The notes beneath the pieces are model-generated. The model did no database searches, was not told the origin of the DNA, and saw nothing but the letters and a program-made list of their open reading frames with translations. 64,000 bases of DNA from Flaveria trinervia (taxonomy: Eukaryota > Streptophyta > Magnoliopsida > Asterales > Asteraceae): positions 37,436,503 through 37,500,502 of the forward strand of contig CM046454.1 in assembly GCA_025506515.1 (NCBI GenBank). The letters are read 5' to 3'. The position numbers and the translations under genes were made by a program. Shown one piece after another: positions 34,523 through 46,136 of this stretch. Within the stretch, counting starts at the first letter, position 1; every line of letters begins with the position of its first letter.

Positions 34523-35443
34523 TGTTAGGATCAGTGATCTATGTTTGATTGATTAAAGAGTATAGCAGCGGAATTCAAACAATGAATTAGTCGATTCACA
34601 AGAACTAAACGATATTCAATGAAGAACAAAGACGGTTATAGAGAGAGAATTCTGCAAATATATTTCATTCAATATTCGCTTTCGTGGTAACAGAATGTCA
34701 CACTTACAATTAGGTCGACACCTCTTATATAAGAGATGTGACGTCTGCTGATGTCACTTGATAGTGACAACTAACAGATTTATTACAACTGAAACACAAC
34801 TACTGAAGATGTCAAAACAGCTGACATCTCCTTACAAAAATGCTAAGTGTTATCAGTTGTTATAACTACTAAAAACATAAAACTACTGAAACTACAACGA
34901 CTGAAGAACAAGCTCTTCAGTCGTTTTACAAAACTACTGAAAGTAAAATATAAAACTACTGATATCACAACTACTGAAGAAGTACTCTTCGGCTGTTGTG
35001 ACAAACTACTGAAACTTCAGTAGTTGGTCTTCAGACTTGAACTTCAGATGTTCATCAGCTGATGACTTCAGTAGATATCATCAGCTGATGTCTTCAGTCT
35101 TTGTCTTTAGACTTTGTACATCAGTTGTTGATCTTCAGCACTTGTAAACTCTTCAGCTGTTGTACTTCAGTACTTTGGTCTTTCAGCTTCAGCACTTGTG
35201 TTCTTCAGCTGTTCAGCTTCAGTACTTGTGTTCTTCAGTTGTTCAGCTTCAGTACTTGTGTTCTTCAGCTGTTGTACTTCAGCACTTTAGTTCTTCAGCT
35301 GTTGAAGTCTTCAGCACTTGATCTTCGCTGTTGAAGTCTTCAGCACTTGTCAAACTGCTGATGAAGCTTTCAGTAGTTGTTGTGATACCATGTGGGACTT
35401 AGAGGTTTTCTGATCTTGGCTCATTGGTTCTTTTGGTCCAACA
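34523..35443 (-). repeat. 3' LTR of element C
   Basis: 921 bp, from TGTTAGGATC to GGTCCAACA on the plus strand. Contains the perfect 12-bp stem-loop (34,896-34,925), a 22-nt palindrome AACTACTGAA-AC-TTCAGTAGTT (35,004-35,025), and a CTTATATAAG box (about 34,724-34,733). It is rich in CTTCAG/CTGAAG and CAGTAGTT/AACTACTG words. Confidence 0.92.
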
Positions 35444-35458
35444 AACTCCCCCTGAACC
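35444..35458 (-). promoter_or_regulatory. Polypurine tract of C
   Basis: Minus strand GGTTCAGGGGGAGTT, abutting the LTR start. Same as in A. Confidence 0.85.
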
Positions 35459-35659
35459 AATGCAGGCAAAACCTCTAATTTATTTATTATCCCACTTATT
35501 GATGGCAAAAGGTTGGTCTTTTTCCTTCTTGATCAGTAGAGAAGATGACCCATATAAGCTCCGGCCTGGGAAGAAGTCTCAGATATTTGTTTGGCAAGAT
35601 ATGAATGGGAACTCTGTTTTGGGGAACTGGACACAGAGTTGTTATCCCATTCATGAGAA

Positions 35660-38600
35660 CTACTTCCCGTGTATGAGCCTGTAGGATTCTCTGGTGTAGG
35701 CCCTGAGAAACATGATTTGTTCTTCCATGGTCAGGTTCTCGGCTTGACCATCAAACAATCCTTCTCGCCCATACAGCTCTGAGATGTACTTGGCCTGTTT
35801 GCCATTTTTGAGCTCAACTATTGTAATTTGTCTGTATGCAAACTCATCAAGATAATTCCCTTCGAGTAACAGACTGAGCTCATTCTGTTTGAAGTTCTCA
35901 AGCCTCTTGTAGACTAGCCCCTTTTTAATAATTCTGTTCTCTAGCATCTTCTGGGGTGGTTGTTTAGTCTCGTAGGCTTTCTGAAATCTTCGACAATCTC
36001 CCAGGGTGATACTACAAGGGCCACTGTGATCTCTTCATCTACGATCCTCTTGACTTGACCCTTGTATCTCGAAGGAATGTCTTTCTTTACAATCCTATGA
36101 GCCACCCTCGGATCAGGCCATACTCTCACCCTTTCCTTCTGATATTGAAATGTGTTGGCGAGAGTGTACATCTCAGAGCTTCTTTCTTCATGCTGATAAT
36201 TGATGAGGAGGCAGCATAGGTTTTGTCAATGCTTTTCAGCATTTCATCATCATGAAGCTTTTGCTGCTCCTCTTCTTCAATTTTTACTCTCACAACATCC
36301 ATCTATGAGGTGGGAGTGATGGGCATAGGTTTGGCTTTCGCCAGTGTTAGGACTGCAGACGAGGCATCCTATCTTCTTCCACATCATCCTCTTCTTCTCT
36401 TCTTCTAGCCTCAACACCCTTCTTTTCTTCTTCTTGGGTGCATCATCGGCTGTTGGTTTAGATGGTGAGAGAGTTGGTTTTGTGGGTTGTGATTGTGGTT
36501 GTTTGGATTTGGGCTTTGAGATTGGTTTGGAGATTTGAGGGGTAGGCTGGTTTTGAGTGGGTGGAAGGGAAGGTTGTTCCAGCATTTTGGTTTTGAGTTT
36601 AGCCTTTGTAAGTTTTGCCATTTCAAACCTTTTTCCAGCCCCGGCCTCATCAAGGGCTTCAATGATAATCCCCTTGTGGAATTGCTCAGACAGACAGATT
36701 CTGGTGGCTATAGCCAGAATACTGTCTCTGGTCCACGCGCGAATCTCCATCAAAGATCTTCCTAAGTATTTGGCAATAAAACGATCATGATCTCCAATCT
36801 CTCCTTTTCAAGTGCATCATACCCAGCCCATCGTTTGAATCTCTTGCACTTCAAACCTCCTGATTTCACTATCAATGTGGTTGTATCAAAACCTTGCCTG
36901 AAGAGTTGCTCAATGATTTTATCCATGGATCGGCTGTGTGTATCATCAGCATCTTTTACTAGCTCTTCCAAGGATTTTTCTTCAGCAGTAGGTTGATCAT
37001 CAGCACTTTTCTTTCGTTTATAGGTGATCAGTTGTTGCTTTTCTTTTTCCACCTCTTGGGCTTGCTCTTGGGCCTTCTCATCCTCCTTTTCTTTTCCTCT
37101 TCTTTTCTTTCACTGCAGTACTCTCCCCCTTTTGGATGCATTGGTGGTAGGGGTTTGTACAGCAAAAGTGTCTTTTGCACACAGCATCAATCAATGGTTG
37201 TAAAGTTGAGGAAAGCCTCTCATCAATGGCTTTAGTCACAATGTCAGTGATTATGGGTGTGATGAGAGGGAGGGAATTTTGAAGGACAGGAACTATTTGT
37301 TCAGGAGGGTTCTGTTCCTGAGAAATAGTGCCAGAAGCAGAGGCAGGTGGCTGAGTTGTTGGGAGTGGCTCAGTGTTTGGGGAACCTTCAACTGAAGGTG
37401 CCATCTGTGGGTTGGTGGAGGCAGATGGTCTTTCTCCTTGAGAGAGTTGATCAAGTAGGTTTTGCAGCCTACTGACTTCCTCCTCAAGGATTGTGTTCTG
37501 GGCAAGAACATCATAGAAAAAGCCCAGGTCATCATCAGCAGAAGCTGAATCACCTGACCTCCTGCTTGGAGCAGGATGTACATGCACTGGGTGTAGACCA
37601 GTTGTAGCATGTGCCCCTTTGTCTTGGTACTGGGGACTTCCAGCCTCAGGACTATGTCCATCAGCTGTTGCCTCTAGTGAGGTCTTAGCAATGTTACCAG
37701 CCTCAGTCTGATCATGTGCTGATCAGAAGAGGTGGCAGCCTCACTAGATATTCTAATCTCCCTATCTACACACCAGGAGATAGAAGTGGTAAACCCCTGT
37801 GCTGTGGGTTCTCAATTGCACTTTGTCCTCCCCCTCAATGGTAGAGGTGTTCCCAGTAGTAAGTGGTATCTGGGGAGGGGTGAGGATGCAATTGAGTCAG
37901 CACTTGTGCAACTATCAATGTTTGGCTGTGAGGGGCGGTTGCATGGGGTGAAGGGATAGAAGCAGTGTGCACCTGGGGAGGAAGGTGCTCTTCAATGGCA
38001 ATCCCCTCAAGTGAGAAGATCCCAGATGTGGGTACCCCTTGTGTGGTTGCTGCAGGCTCCTGTTGAGAGGAATCCTGAGCGGCTATAGCTGGAAGAGTCC
38101 TTATATCCACTAGGGTTTTGACCAGTGGATATCTCCTGCGTTTGTGTTGCAGGGGCATCCTCAGGGGACTCATTTCCCTGAGTAGCCGTTTTGGGTTTCT
38201 TTTTGGTGGGTTTGGTGGGGACTTTTGATTTGGAGGTGGTGGCTCCAGCTGCGTGGTTTGCGCAGCTTGGCAGCCAATTTGAGTGTGTGGTCAGAGTTGT
38301 GCCGGGAGTATACTTCAGGCAGAACAGCCGTAGCAGGGACTCCCGGCCCACAAGTCCCTCAGCGTGAAGCTGGTTTGTAATGATGGCCATTATGAACTGC
38401 GGATATAATATCCAACGGTTAGCAGTGAGTTTTTGAGCCATATCCTTGAGCTCCGAAAATATTATTTCTGAAAAATTTAACGGTTGTTGCTCAAGAATAG
38501 AATACATTACCTGCTGCCACTTTGTCGACATTTGATCCCAAGACGAAGTCTTAGGAGCCAAACATACATTCACCATGTGAAAAATTAGGCGTTCAGCGTC

Positions 38601-38992
38601 ATGGAAATGTTTCTTCATGATAGTGGAGGCACTAAGATTGCCCTGATATCCATGATGGGCAAAGGATAGATCAGTTGTGCCCTTGGGATATCCAGCAGGA
38701 GAAATGGCATCATCCAGATGTAGAGTTTGGCGAAGTATTTCGGGAGTGATGACCACTTCTTTGTTGTTGACGACCGACTGGAGAGATGGTGTGTTGTTCT
38801 CTCTAGTGGTAATGGTGACGTTCATCCAAAACTGTTGGAGGGATTCGGCATGTAGATGGGATTGAGAAGAAATGCCGTTTTGTATTGTGACTGAACCATA
38901 AGATCGATAGCAGTATCGAACTTAGCCCAGACAGGCGATTTAGTAAGGTAGGCTACACAGTTGTGTCGCGGTTTGATTTGCATGGACGCCAT
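35660..38992 (-). pseudogene. ORF3 of element C, extra gene after pol
   Basis: Likely starts at minus-strand ATG 38,992 (MASMQIKPRH); a frameshift leads into the open frame 38,007-38,825. The N-terminal domain contains NNKEVVITPEILRQTLHLDDA, SSWDQMSTKWQQVMYSIL and ANRWILYPQFIMAIITNQL. A Thr/Pro/Gln-rich linker and a Lys-rich stretch follow, then a DKIIEQLFRQGFD segment (36,762-37,052). The C-terminal domain (35,660-36,171) has FQYQKERVRVWPDPRV, VVSPWEI, LLEGNYLDEF and YTRESYRLI. The same architecture occurs in A; the N-terminal motifs also align in order with D. No signal peptide or membrane helix is evident. Frameshifts near 38,870, 37,060, 36,750 and 35,945. Function unknown. Confidence 0.8.
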
Positions 38993-39741
38993 TTAGAAGA
39001 GAGAAGTTTGGAGAGGAACGTTAGGTTTGAAGAAGATGAAGCTTTGAAGTATAGGTCAGGATATTTATAGGGTACGGTTAGAAAACGACTGAAGGATGTG
39101 GTGTTAGGCATCAGTAGTTTTAAACGACTGTTGACATGGTATTATCCTTTCAGACGTTGAAACAGCTGAAGTCGTGGTAGTGGGTAGAAAACTACTGAAG
39201 ACCGTGGTTTTGACTTCAGATGATTGAAACAACTGAGGACTTGTGTTTTGTCATCAGTAGTTGTGAAACTACTGAAGACAGTGGTTTTGTCATCAGTTGT
39301 TGTAAACAGCTGAAGACTTGGTATTAGTCATCAGTAGTTAAAAACTACTGAAGACATGGTTTTGCTTCAGTTGTTTAAATTAAACAGCAGTTGTTGAAAC
39401 AACTGAAGAGAAAGTTCGCTTCAGTAGTTTTCGTCAATTCATAGCCTTTCAGCTGTTTCATCTGTCCTCAACACTACTCATCAGACTTTGCATCTGATTT
39501 TCAGGTGTGTCATAGGACATCAGTACTTATCTGTTTATACTGATTTCAGTAGTTGTAACTACATCAGTAGGTTAACTACATCAGTAGTTTGGAACAGATA
39601 AAGTACGTCAGTACTTGTGAGGCATTTAGCCATCAGTAGTTATAAAAACTACTGAAGGTGAAAGGACTCATCAGTACTTATATGTGACATGGGTACCAAT
39701 GATCACCAGTAATTATTACTGAAATCATCAGTAGTTGTCAC
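38993..39741 (-). other. pol-ORF3 spacer of C with CAGTAGTT / AACTACTG array
   Basis: Non-coding between the pol stop (39,742) and ORF3. From about 39,070 to 39,730 it is filled with the family-1 LTR words. Examples of perfect inverted pairs are CAGTAGTT-GTGA-AACTACTG (39,255-39,274) and CAGTAGTT-AAA-AACTACTG (39,332-39,350). Confidence 0.8.
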
Positions 39742-40978
39742 TTATTCTAGCTGCAGCATACCAAGCCTTAACACAAGGTTTTGGAAAGTAGAACTATCCA
39801 AAGGCTTAGTAAAAATATCTGCAAGCTCATCAGCTAGGCACAAACTTAGGATCAATCAGACCTTTTTCAAAGCATCCCGAATAAAATGATGTCTGATCTC
39901 TATATGTTTGGTCCTAGAGTGCTGGACTGGATTTTTGACAATACACAGAGCTGAAGCACTATCCATTAATAATGGAGTCTTAGTCTCTGTAATACCATAA
40001 TCCAGAAGTTGATTCTGAAGCCAGAGTACCTGAGAGGTACAACTTGCAGCAGCAATGTACTCGGCCTAGCAGTTGATGTAGCAACAGATGTTGTTTCTTA
40101 CTCTGCCAAGAAATCAAACAGTTGCCTAGGAATTGACAACCACCAGAAGTTGACTTTCAAGTTAACTTGCACCCTGCATAGTCACTATCTGAAAAAGCAA
40201 CTAATTTGCAAGAGTGTCCAGTGGAATACCATAACCCTGAGATTGTGTACCTTGCAAATATCTAAAGATTCTCTTGACTGCAATCAAATGAGACTCTTTA
40301 GGAGCAGCCTGAAATCTAGCACAAACACATGTAGCAAACATAATATCTGGTCTAGAAGCTGTTAATACATCAAGGACCCAATCATACATCTAAAGCGTTT
40401 CATCAACAGCTTTACCTTTCTGATCAGCATCCAGTTGTGTGGTGTTGCACATGGGAGTAGAACAGGGCTTACAGTTTTGTAAATCAAACTTATTCAAAAG
40501 ATCTTTTGTATATTTTGACTGATGAATAAGGTTCCATCAGCCTTTTGTTTGATTTGCAAGCCTAGAAAGAACTGTAATTCTCCCATTGCACTCATTTCAA
40601 ACCTCTTTTTCATTAATGTTGTAAAATCATCACACAACTGGGGATCAGAGGATGCAAAAAAATATCATCAACATAAATCTGAACACGTAGCTTATGCTGA
40701 TCCACCTTCTTAATAAACAAATTTTTATCAATGGAGCCTCTAGTGAAATTATTCTTAAGAAGAAAAGTAGAGAGTGTCTCATACCAGGCTCTAGGAGCTT
40801 GTTTCAACCCATAAAGAGCCTTATCAAGTTTGTACACCCATTCAGGATGTTTATTATCCTCAAAGCCTGGTGGTTGACACACATAAACGTCTTCCTTTAT
40901 TTTACCATATAAAAATGCACTTTTGACATCCATTTGGAAAACTTTAAGATTGTGGAATGCAGCATAGGCTAAGAACAA
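39742..40978 (-). pseudogene. pol: RT C-terminal part and RNase H of element C
   Basis: 40,613-40,978 has FQMDVKSAFLYGKIKEDVYVCQPPGF, YKLDKALYGLKQAPRAWYETL and the catalytic YVDD (QIYVDDIF), then shifts frame. The downstream fingers-to-RNase H path continues in other frames; 40,201-40,389 contains TASRPDIMFATCVCARFQA and KRIFRYLQGT. The end of RNase H (ELADIFTKPL) is near 39,800 and the stop is at 39,742. RNase H acid residues lie in degraded sequence. Confidence 0.85.
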
Positions 40979-42348
40979 TCTATTGCCTCTAGTCTGGCTA
41001 CAGGGGCAAAGGTTTCATCATAGTCAATACCTTCTTCTTGTGAAAACCCCTGTACAACCAGTCTAGCCTTGTTCTTAACAATAAGCCCATTTTCATCAGT
41101 TTTATTCCTAAACACCCATTTAGTGCCTATTGCACACTTACCTGGGGGAAGAGGAACAAGTTCCCACACTTGCTGTTTCTTGAACTGAAGTAGCTCAAGC
41201 TGCATAGCTTCAACCCATCCATTGTCTCTCAAAGCAACATGGTAGTTCTTTGGCTCTAGCTGACTGATGAAGAGAGCATAGAAGCAGAAGTTAGACAATT
41301 GACTTCTGGTTGAAACACCGGCATTGATATCACCAATAATCTGAGACATGGGGTGATTCTTTAGTTCTTGATAAACAATGAGATCTGTGCAAGTGTTTGT
41401 AGAACCTTCAGCAGCAGCAGATGTTGATGTAGACTCTTGAAACCAAGAATTAGATGGTAACTCAAAAGATGTAAAGGAAACAGAGATCTTATCAGCATTT
41501 GTTGTGGATGGAACTGCTGAAGCTACAGGAACATCAAATTTAGCAGATACAGGCAGTTGGTCACTAAACTTGAATAGGTGAGTATTGATATTATCATCAT
41601 CATCATCAATACCACCAGGTGGAAGACATGCTGCAGAAGATGATTTATCCACAGGATCTGCAACAGCTGGAGGTTGATAAGGAACATATTGCAGTATGTC
41701 CAAATCAAACAACTCCACAGGCTTTTGTGGAATCTTGTCCAAAGGAGATTCATTAAACTTCACATGCAAAGTCTCTTCAACTATCTTTGTTCGGCAGTTG
41801 AAGACTCTGTATGCCTTGCAAGTAGATGAATAACCAACAAAATACCCTGCATCCACCTTAGGATCAAATTTATGGAGTTGATCCTTTGTGTTGAGAATAA
41901 AACAGGGACACCTAAATGCTCTGAAAAATGAAATTAGAGGAGCCAAGTGATGGAGAACTTCATATGGAGTCTTCATCAACCTCTGATTTACTAAAACTCT
42001 ATTTTGCACATAGCAAGCTGTGTTAACAGCTTCAGCCCAAAAGTCATGTGGCAAACCAGAGTCAGCCAGCATGGACCTTGCAGCTTCAATGAGGGTCCTG
42101 TTCTTTCTTTCCACTACTCCATTTTGTTCTGGAGTCCTTGGGATGCTAAACTGCCTTTTGATTCCCTTTGAGAGATAGAAGTCATCAAGTGTATGGTTTC
42201 TGAATTCAGTTCCATTATCACTCCTGATACACTTGACTGGAAGGGAATACTGCTTCTCAATATACAACACAAAGTTAATAACCTTCTGAGCAACCTCATC
42301 CTTTGAATGTAGAAAGAAAGTCCATACAAATCTGGAGTAATCATCCAC
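40969..42348 (-). CDS. pol: Integrase core to RT start of element C (459 codons open)
   Basis: The longest open frame in the window. Residues about 1-170: integrase core with DDYSRFVWTFFLHSKDE, second catalytic Asp in CIRSDNGTEF, and Glu in PEQNGVVERKNRTLIE. Then the integrase C-terminal region (YFVGYSSTCKAYRVFN), an acidic Ser-rich linker (about 215-340), and the RT start (GWVEAMQLELLQFKKQQVWELVPLP, KNKARLVVQGFSQEEGIDYDETFAPVARLEAI). The first catalytic Asp (LHMDLFGP) lies in the adjacent frame at about 42,390. The frame ends at 40,969 where RT continues in another frame. The listed ATG is internal to the original polyprotein. Confidence 0.9.
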   Translation of the reverse strand: MDDYSRFVWTFFLHSKDEVAQKVINFVLYIEKQYSLPVKCIRSDNGTEFRNHTLDDFYLSKGIKRQFSIPRTPEQNGVVERKNRTLIEAARSMLADSGLPHDFWAEAVNTACYVQNRVLVNQRLMKTPYEVLHHLAPLISFFRAFRCPCFILNTKDQLHKFDPKVDAGYFVGYSSTCKAYRVFNCRTKIVEETLHVKFNESPLDKIPQKPVELFDLDILQYVPYQPPAVADPVDKSSSAACLPPGGIDDDDDNINTHLFKFSDQLPVSAKFDVPVASAVPSTTNADKISVSFTSFELPSNSWFQESTSTSAAAEGSTNTCTDLIVYQELKNHPMSQIIGDINAGVSTRSQLSNFCFYALFISQLEPKNYHVALRDNGWVEAMQLELLQFKKQQVWELVPLPPGKCAIGTKWVFRNKTDENGLIVKNKARLVVQGFSQEEGIDYDETFAPVARLEAIDCS

Positions 42349-42350
42349 AA

Positions 42351-43163
42351 TTACCAGACAGTATTTCTTCTTGCCATGCTCATCACTCTCACAGGACCAA
42401 ATAGATCCATATGCAGTAATTGCAAGCAGGCAGTGGACTTAGGCTCTTCAATAGGAGGGAATGAGACTTTGTGCTGTTTTCCTTTTAAACAAGCAGTGCA
42501 GGTTTCATCACAGTGGAACTCCTTTATTGGTAAGCCTCTGACTAAACTATTGTGGATAAGCTGATTCATGTTTTTGAAATTAACATGACCCAGCCTTCTG
42601 TGCCATAGTTTAGATTCTTGAGAAGAGGCTTTGGAAAACAGGCAAGGATTGCCTATGAGATCTATTTTCTTGGAAAGATCTAAGGCATACACTCTTCCTG
42701 TCCTGTTGGCTCTCAGGAGAGTGTGATCATCCAACACCTTATCAATCAAATGCAGAACTTTGGATGACAGAATCCTACAGTTCTGACTGGTGAAAAGAGC
42801 AACATGGCCTTTATCACACATTTGACTGACACTCAAGAGATTGTACTTGAGATTTTCCACATGATTAACATCATCAAATTTGATTGCTCCATTGGAGACA
42901 AAGCCATTACCAATGATGTAACCCCTAGCATCATTGGCAAAAGAAACAAATCCCTTCTTTCCTTGAGAGTAGTCATGAAGAAGAGAGTTGTTCCCAGTCA
43001 TGTGCATAGATCCCCCACTGTCTACATACCAGATGCTACTTTGGCATGTTGGAGAACCCTGCAATAATAAACAATTAGTTAGTTTTAGAGACCCAAACCT
43101 TTTTGGTTTTGGGCCTGGTCTCATCAACAGATGGTAAACTAACAGGTTTATTAGTAACAACAA
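42351..43163 (-). CDS. pol: Protease and pre-integrase/zinc domain of element C
   Basis: 270 open codons. Protease active site IWYVDSGGSMHMTG (residues about 44-57); pre-integrase domain with NLKYNLLSVSQMCDKG; intact HHCC integrase zinc domain (LWHRRLGHVN ... CDETCTACLKGKQHK); first integrase catalytic Asp in LLHMDLFGP. It then shifts frame into 40,969-42,348. All sampled catalytic residues of protease and integrase are present in C, unlike D and E. The Met at 43,163 is simply the first in the open frame. Confidence 0.88.
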   Translation of the reverse strand: MLLLINLLVYHLLMRPGPKPKRFGSLKLTNCLLLQGSPTCQSSIWYVDSGGSMHMTGNNSLLHDYSQGKKGFVSFANDARGYIIGNGFVSNGAIKFDDVNHVENLKYNLLSVSQMCDKGHVALFTSQNCRILSSKVLHLIDKVLDDHTLLRANRTGRVYALDLSKKIDLIGNPCLFSKASSQESKLWHRRLGHVNFKNMNQLIHNSLVRGLPIKEFHCDETCTACLKGKQHKVSFPPIEEPKSTACLQLLHMDLFGPVRVMSMARRNTVW

Positions 43164-44451
43164 CTTGAGAGGAAGAAGATGGTGAAGAAGAGGAATCCTT
43201 TGGCTTGGATCTCCTTTTCTGTGGTTTCAACACAGGAGCATCTAATTGGTTAACTCTACCCAACAGATGTTGAACCATCATAACCAGCTGTGTCTGATTT
43301 TGTGATAAAGCTTTCAGCTCATCAGACACATTGCCAGTGGAGTTTGATAAGTTCCTATGTTGCACATTCTTCTTCTGAGCACTCTCAGCTGTCACCTGTT
43401 TAACCCCTTCCTTTTTGGATTTCTTTGAGGACTTAAGGGTTACAGGATTTGATGTTGCTGATACAAATGTGGTCTCAAAGTCAGTTTTCATTTTTACCAT
43501 TTTCTCTTTAATTTCTTCTTTGTTTGAGTTTGGAACCTCTTTTGTACCAGCAATCATCTGTAAGATGATTGAACAAACCACATACTTCACATGGTTTCTT
43601 CTTCATCTTAGGTTGATCATCAACTAAAGAGGGTGAAGCAACTGGAGACTTGCTCTTCAATGCTTTGGAAGCATTGTTTGCTTTCTTGACTGCCTCTTTA
43701 GTAGTCTTCAAACTCTTTCTACTGACAGTTTTCTTCTCTTCAGTACTGGCAGTAGTTGGAGTTTGAACTTCAGGTGTTAAATCCTGCTTTCTAGTCCTTT
43801 CAGGACTTTCAGAATTAACTCCTGAGTTGATCAACTCATTGATCATGTGAGTGTCAGCATTTGAACCATCAACATCAGCTGATAGGTTCTGAGAGGGCTT
43901 GATGCTGACTTCTACTTCTGATTGTGCTGTATCAGAAAGTAGATCACATGATGAGATGGATTGGTTATTACTCTCACCATCAGATTCTACCTCTGCTCTT
44001 GGAGTAAAATCTGTAGGTGGAGCAGTGTGATTGTAACCAATGCCAAACTTCACATTGGAAGCAGATTGCTTACTAAGAAGCATTTCAAAACCTTTGCATG
44101 ATTGCACCCATCTATCACACTCTACCTGGGTAACTGCAAGGGTTTCTTTGAGATCTTTATACTTCTCAAGAAGTATCTCTTCCCTAGCCTTATCATCATA
44201 TATTGGCATTTCATTTTATAAATCTCATCATTTTTATCATTAAGCACAGACTCAAACTCAGCTTTGCTTTTGGAAATTATTTGTTCTAGCTCAATGTTCT
44301 TGTTGATTAAAGCTACATTTGCTTCTCTAATAGATGCAAATGCTGCTATGCATGGTTCAGAACATAATTTGGCTTTTGCCTCAGAGGATACCTGTGATAC
44401 CTTTGATGTAGAGGCATTAGTGGATGAAGTATCAGCAGAATCCAAAGCCAT
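43075..44451 (-). pseudogene. gag-pro linker of C, with intact second zinc knuckle
   Basis: Frames 44,122-44,451, 43,508-44,209 and 43,075-43,590. A Cys-containing KLCSEPCIAAF start, a coiled-coil-like region, and GIGYNHTAPPTDFTPRAE. The knuckle CEVCGLFNHLTDDC (near 43,560-43,600) fits CX2CX4HX4C. It ends in a Lys/Pro/Ser-rich segment (KPKDSSSSPSSSSQ) before protease. CAGTACTG and CAGTAGTTGGAG words near 43,740 lie in coding sequence. Confidence 0.75.
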
Positions 44452-44456
44452 AAGAG

Positions 44457-45928
44457 CTAGATTTCCAAAAGACTTTCACCACCATGTTGACCAGCACCTG
44501 AGAACAGTTGTTCATGACCAGACAAGTCATCTGGTAAACTGCTCCAGTCAACAACTCCTGGGGTGAAGAAGCTGTGTTGTTGAGGTTGAGTTTGTTGATG
44601 AGATTGGGAAGGCTGTGGTTCAGGAAATGCTTGTGGTTGTTGTGCAGTTGGAGCTTGAACAGGATTTGGTTGAGGCATATAATAGCAGGGATAAGGATAT
44701 GACATTTGACCCTAGGGAACAAAGTATGCAGGAGATCTGGGATGTAAATGATGACCAGAACCAGCAGGATATTGCCCTCTGTTTTGTGGACTAGTACTAG
44801 GAAAAGTCACAAAGGGTGCAGAAGAGTTAGATCCAGTTGATCTACACTCTCTTGCAAAGTGTCCCAGCCTTTGGCATTTGTGACACCTCAACTTACTCTT
44901 GTCAAAACCAACTTTGGTTTTGCCAAAGAGTCCTGGAAATTTCCTGCCAGTTCTCTTATAGAACTTCTGAGATCTGATATTAATCAGTGCCATTTGGCTT
45001 AGAATATCCATCTCTTCTAGATCATCATCAGCTATTCCTTTCAGATCATCCATGATGAAGCATAAATTGTCACTATTACTGCCAGAATGACTCTTAATAC
45101 CAACAAATGCATGATCAGAACTATTTGAAGAGAAATCTATATGCTCATCATAATTGCTCTCAGATGCACCATATTCTGACTCATGACCAACCAAGGCAGT
45201 ATTCCCTGGTACAAAGTCATCAGTGAGCTTTCCTGATGAGGACAGTTTCCTCTTCTGCTATATCTCTCTTTCAAATGTAAGTAGTTTCCCATGAAGTTGG
45301 GTGAGAGATAGACCATCCAGATTTGCACTGGAGCGTAGGAAAATAATGTATGTGTCCCATCTCTCAGGCAGTGATATGAGGAATCTGTTGTTCATCTGGC
45401 TATTGGTGTATTCCTGTTTCACCATTTTCAGCTCAGATATCAAGCAGGAAAAGCGCTCAAACTGTTGAGTCAGTGTCTCACCCTTCCTATGAGAGAATGT
45501 CTCATATTGTTGGGCAAGGATCTCTCTATGTTTGCTAAGACCTCATCTGTGCCACCGAATTGTTCCTTCAGGGCATTCCAGAGATCATGAGCAGTTTCAT
45601 GATGCATAAGCCCAGAATAGATTTTATTAGGCAGTGCCATGGCCAGAATTCCATGGGCTTTAGCATCAATCTCAAATAGTTTCCGATCTTCATCAGAGTA
45701 TTGTTCCTTCTTTTTCGGAACCATTTGATTGGTTTTCGGATTGTTCACCATAGGCTTATGTGGTCCATGTACCACAGATGTCCAACAACCTGAACTGTTA
45801 ACAGACAGGTGATGAAGCATTCTTCGTTGCCATATGTTATACTCGGTCCTAACCAACATCGGAGGCTTGGTTAAGGAACCGGTATTGTGAGGATCATTAG
45901 AAGGAGTCGTCATCTCAGATTCAATCAA
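44457..45928 (-). pseudogene. gag: gag of element C
   Basis: Starts at minus-strand ATG 45,928 (MIESEMTTPSNDPHNTG). Frames 45,470-45,928, 45,258-45,443, 44,712-45,194 and 44,457-44,705. Gag core: LVRTEYNIWQRRMLHHLSVNSSGCW, ETAHDLWNALKEQFGG, NRFLISLPERWDTYI. An intact first knuckle, CHKCQRLGHFAREC, is near 44,850-44,890. A Pro/Gln-rich stretch follows. G (61,145 on) is a close relative. Confidence 0.88.
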
Positions 45929-46122
45929 ATTCGATTAAGCTAAACCAATTTTAGAACAAAACACAACAACCAATTGAACCAGAAGATCTCAAAATAAATG
46001 AACGAAAGCGACAGAAATTCAATAATCTATAACCAGTCCTTGGGAATACGCTAATTCAATCAAACACAGATATCAACTAGCAGTTTCAATGATCAATTGT
46101 TAGATCGATCAATGATTAACCT

Positions 46123-46134
46123 GCTCTGATACCA
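46123..46134 (-). promoter_or_regulatory. Primer-binding site of C
   Basis: Minus strand TGGTATCAGAGC, two bases inside the 5' LTR end. Confidence 0.9.
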
Positions 46135-46136
46135 CT

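Noticed and set aside
35660..38992. ORF3 as a true envelope gene
   Set aside because: No signal peptide, transmembrane segment or cleavage-like motif is visible; described as ORF3 of unknown function.
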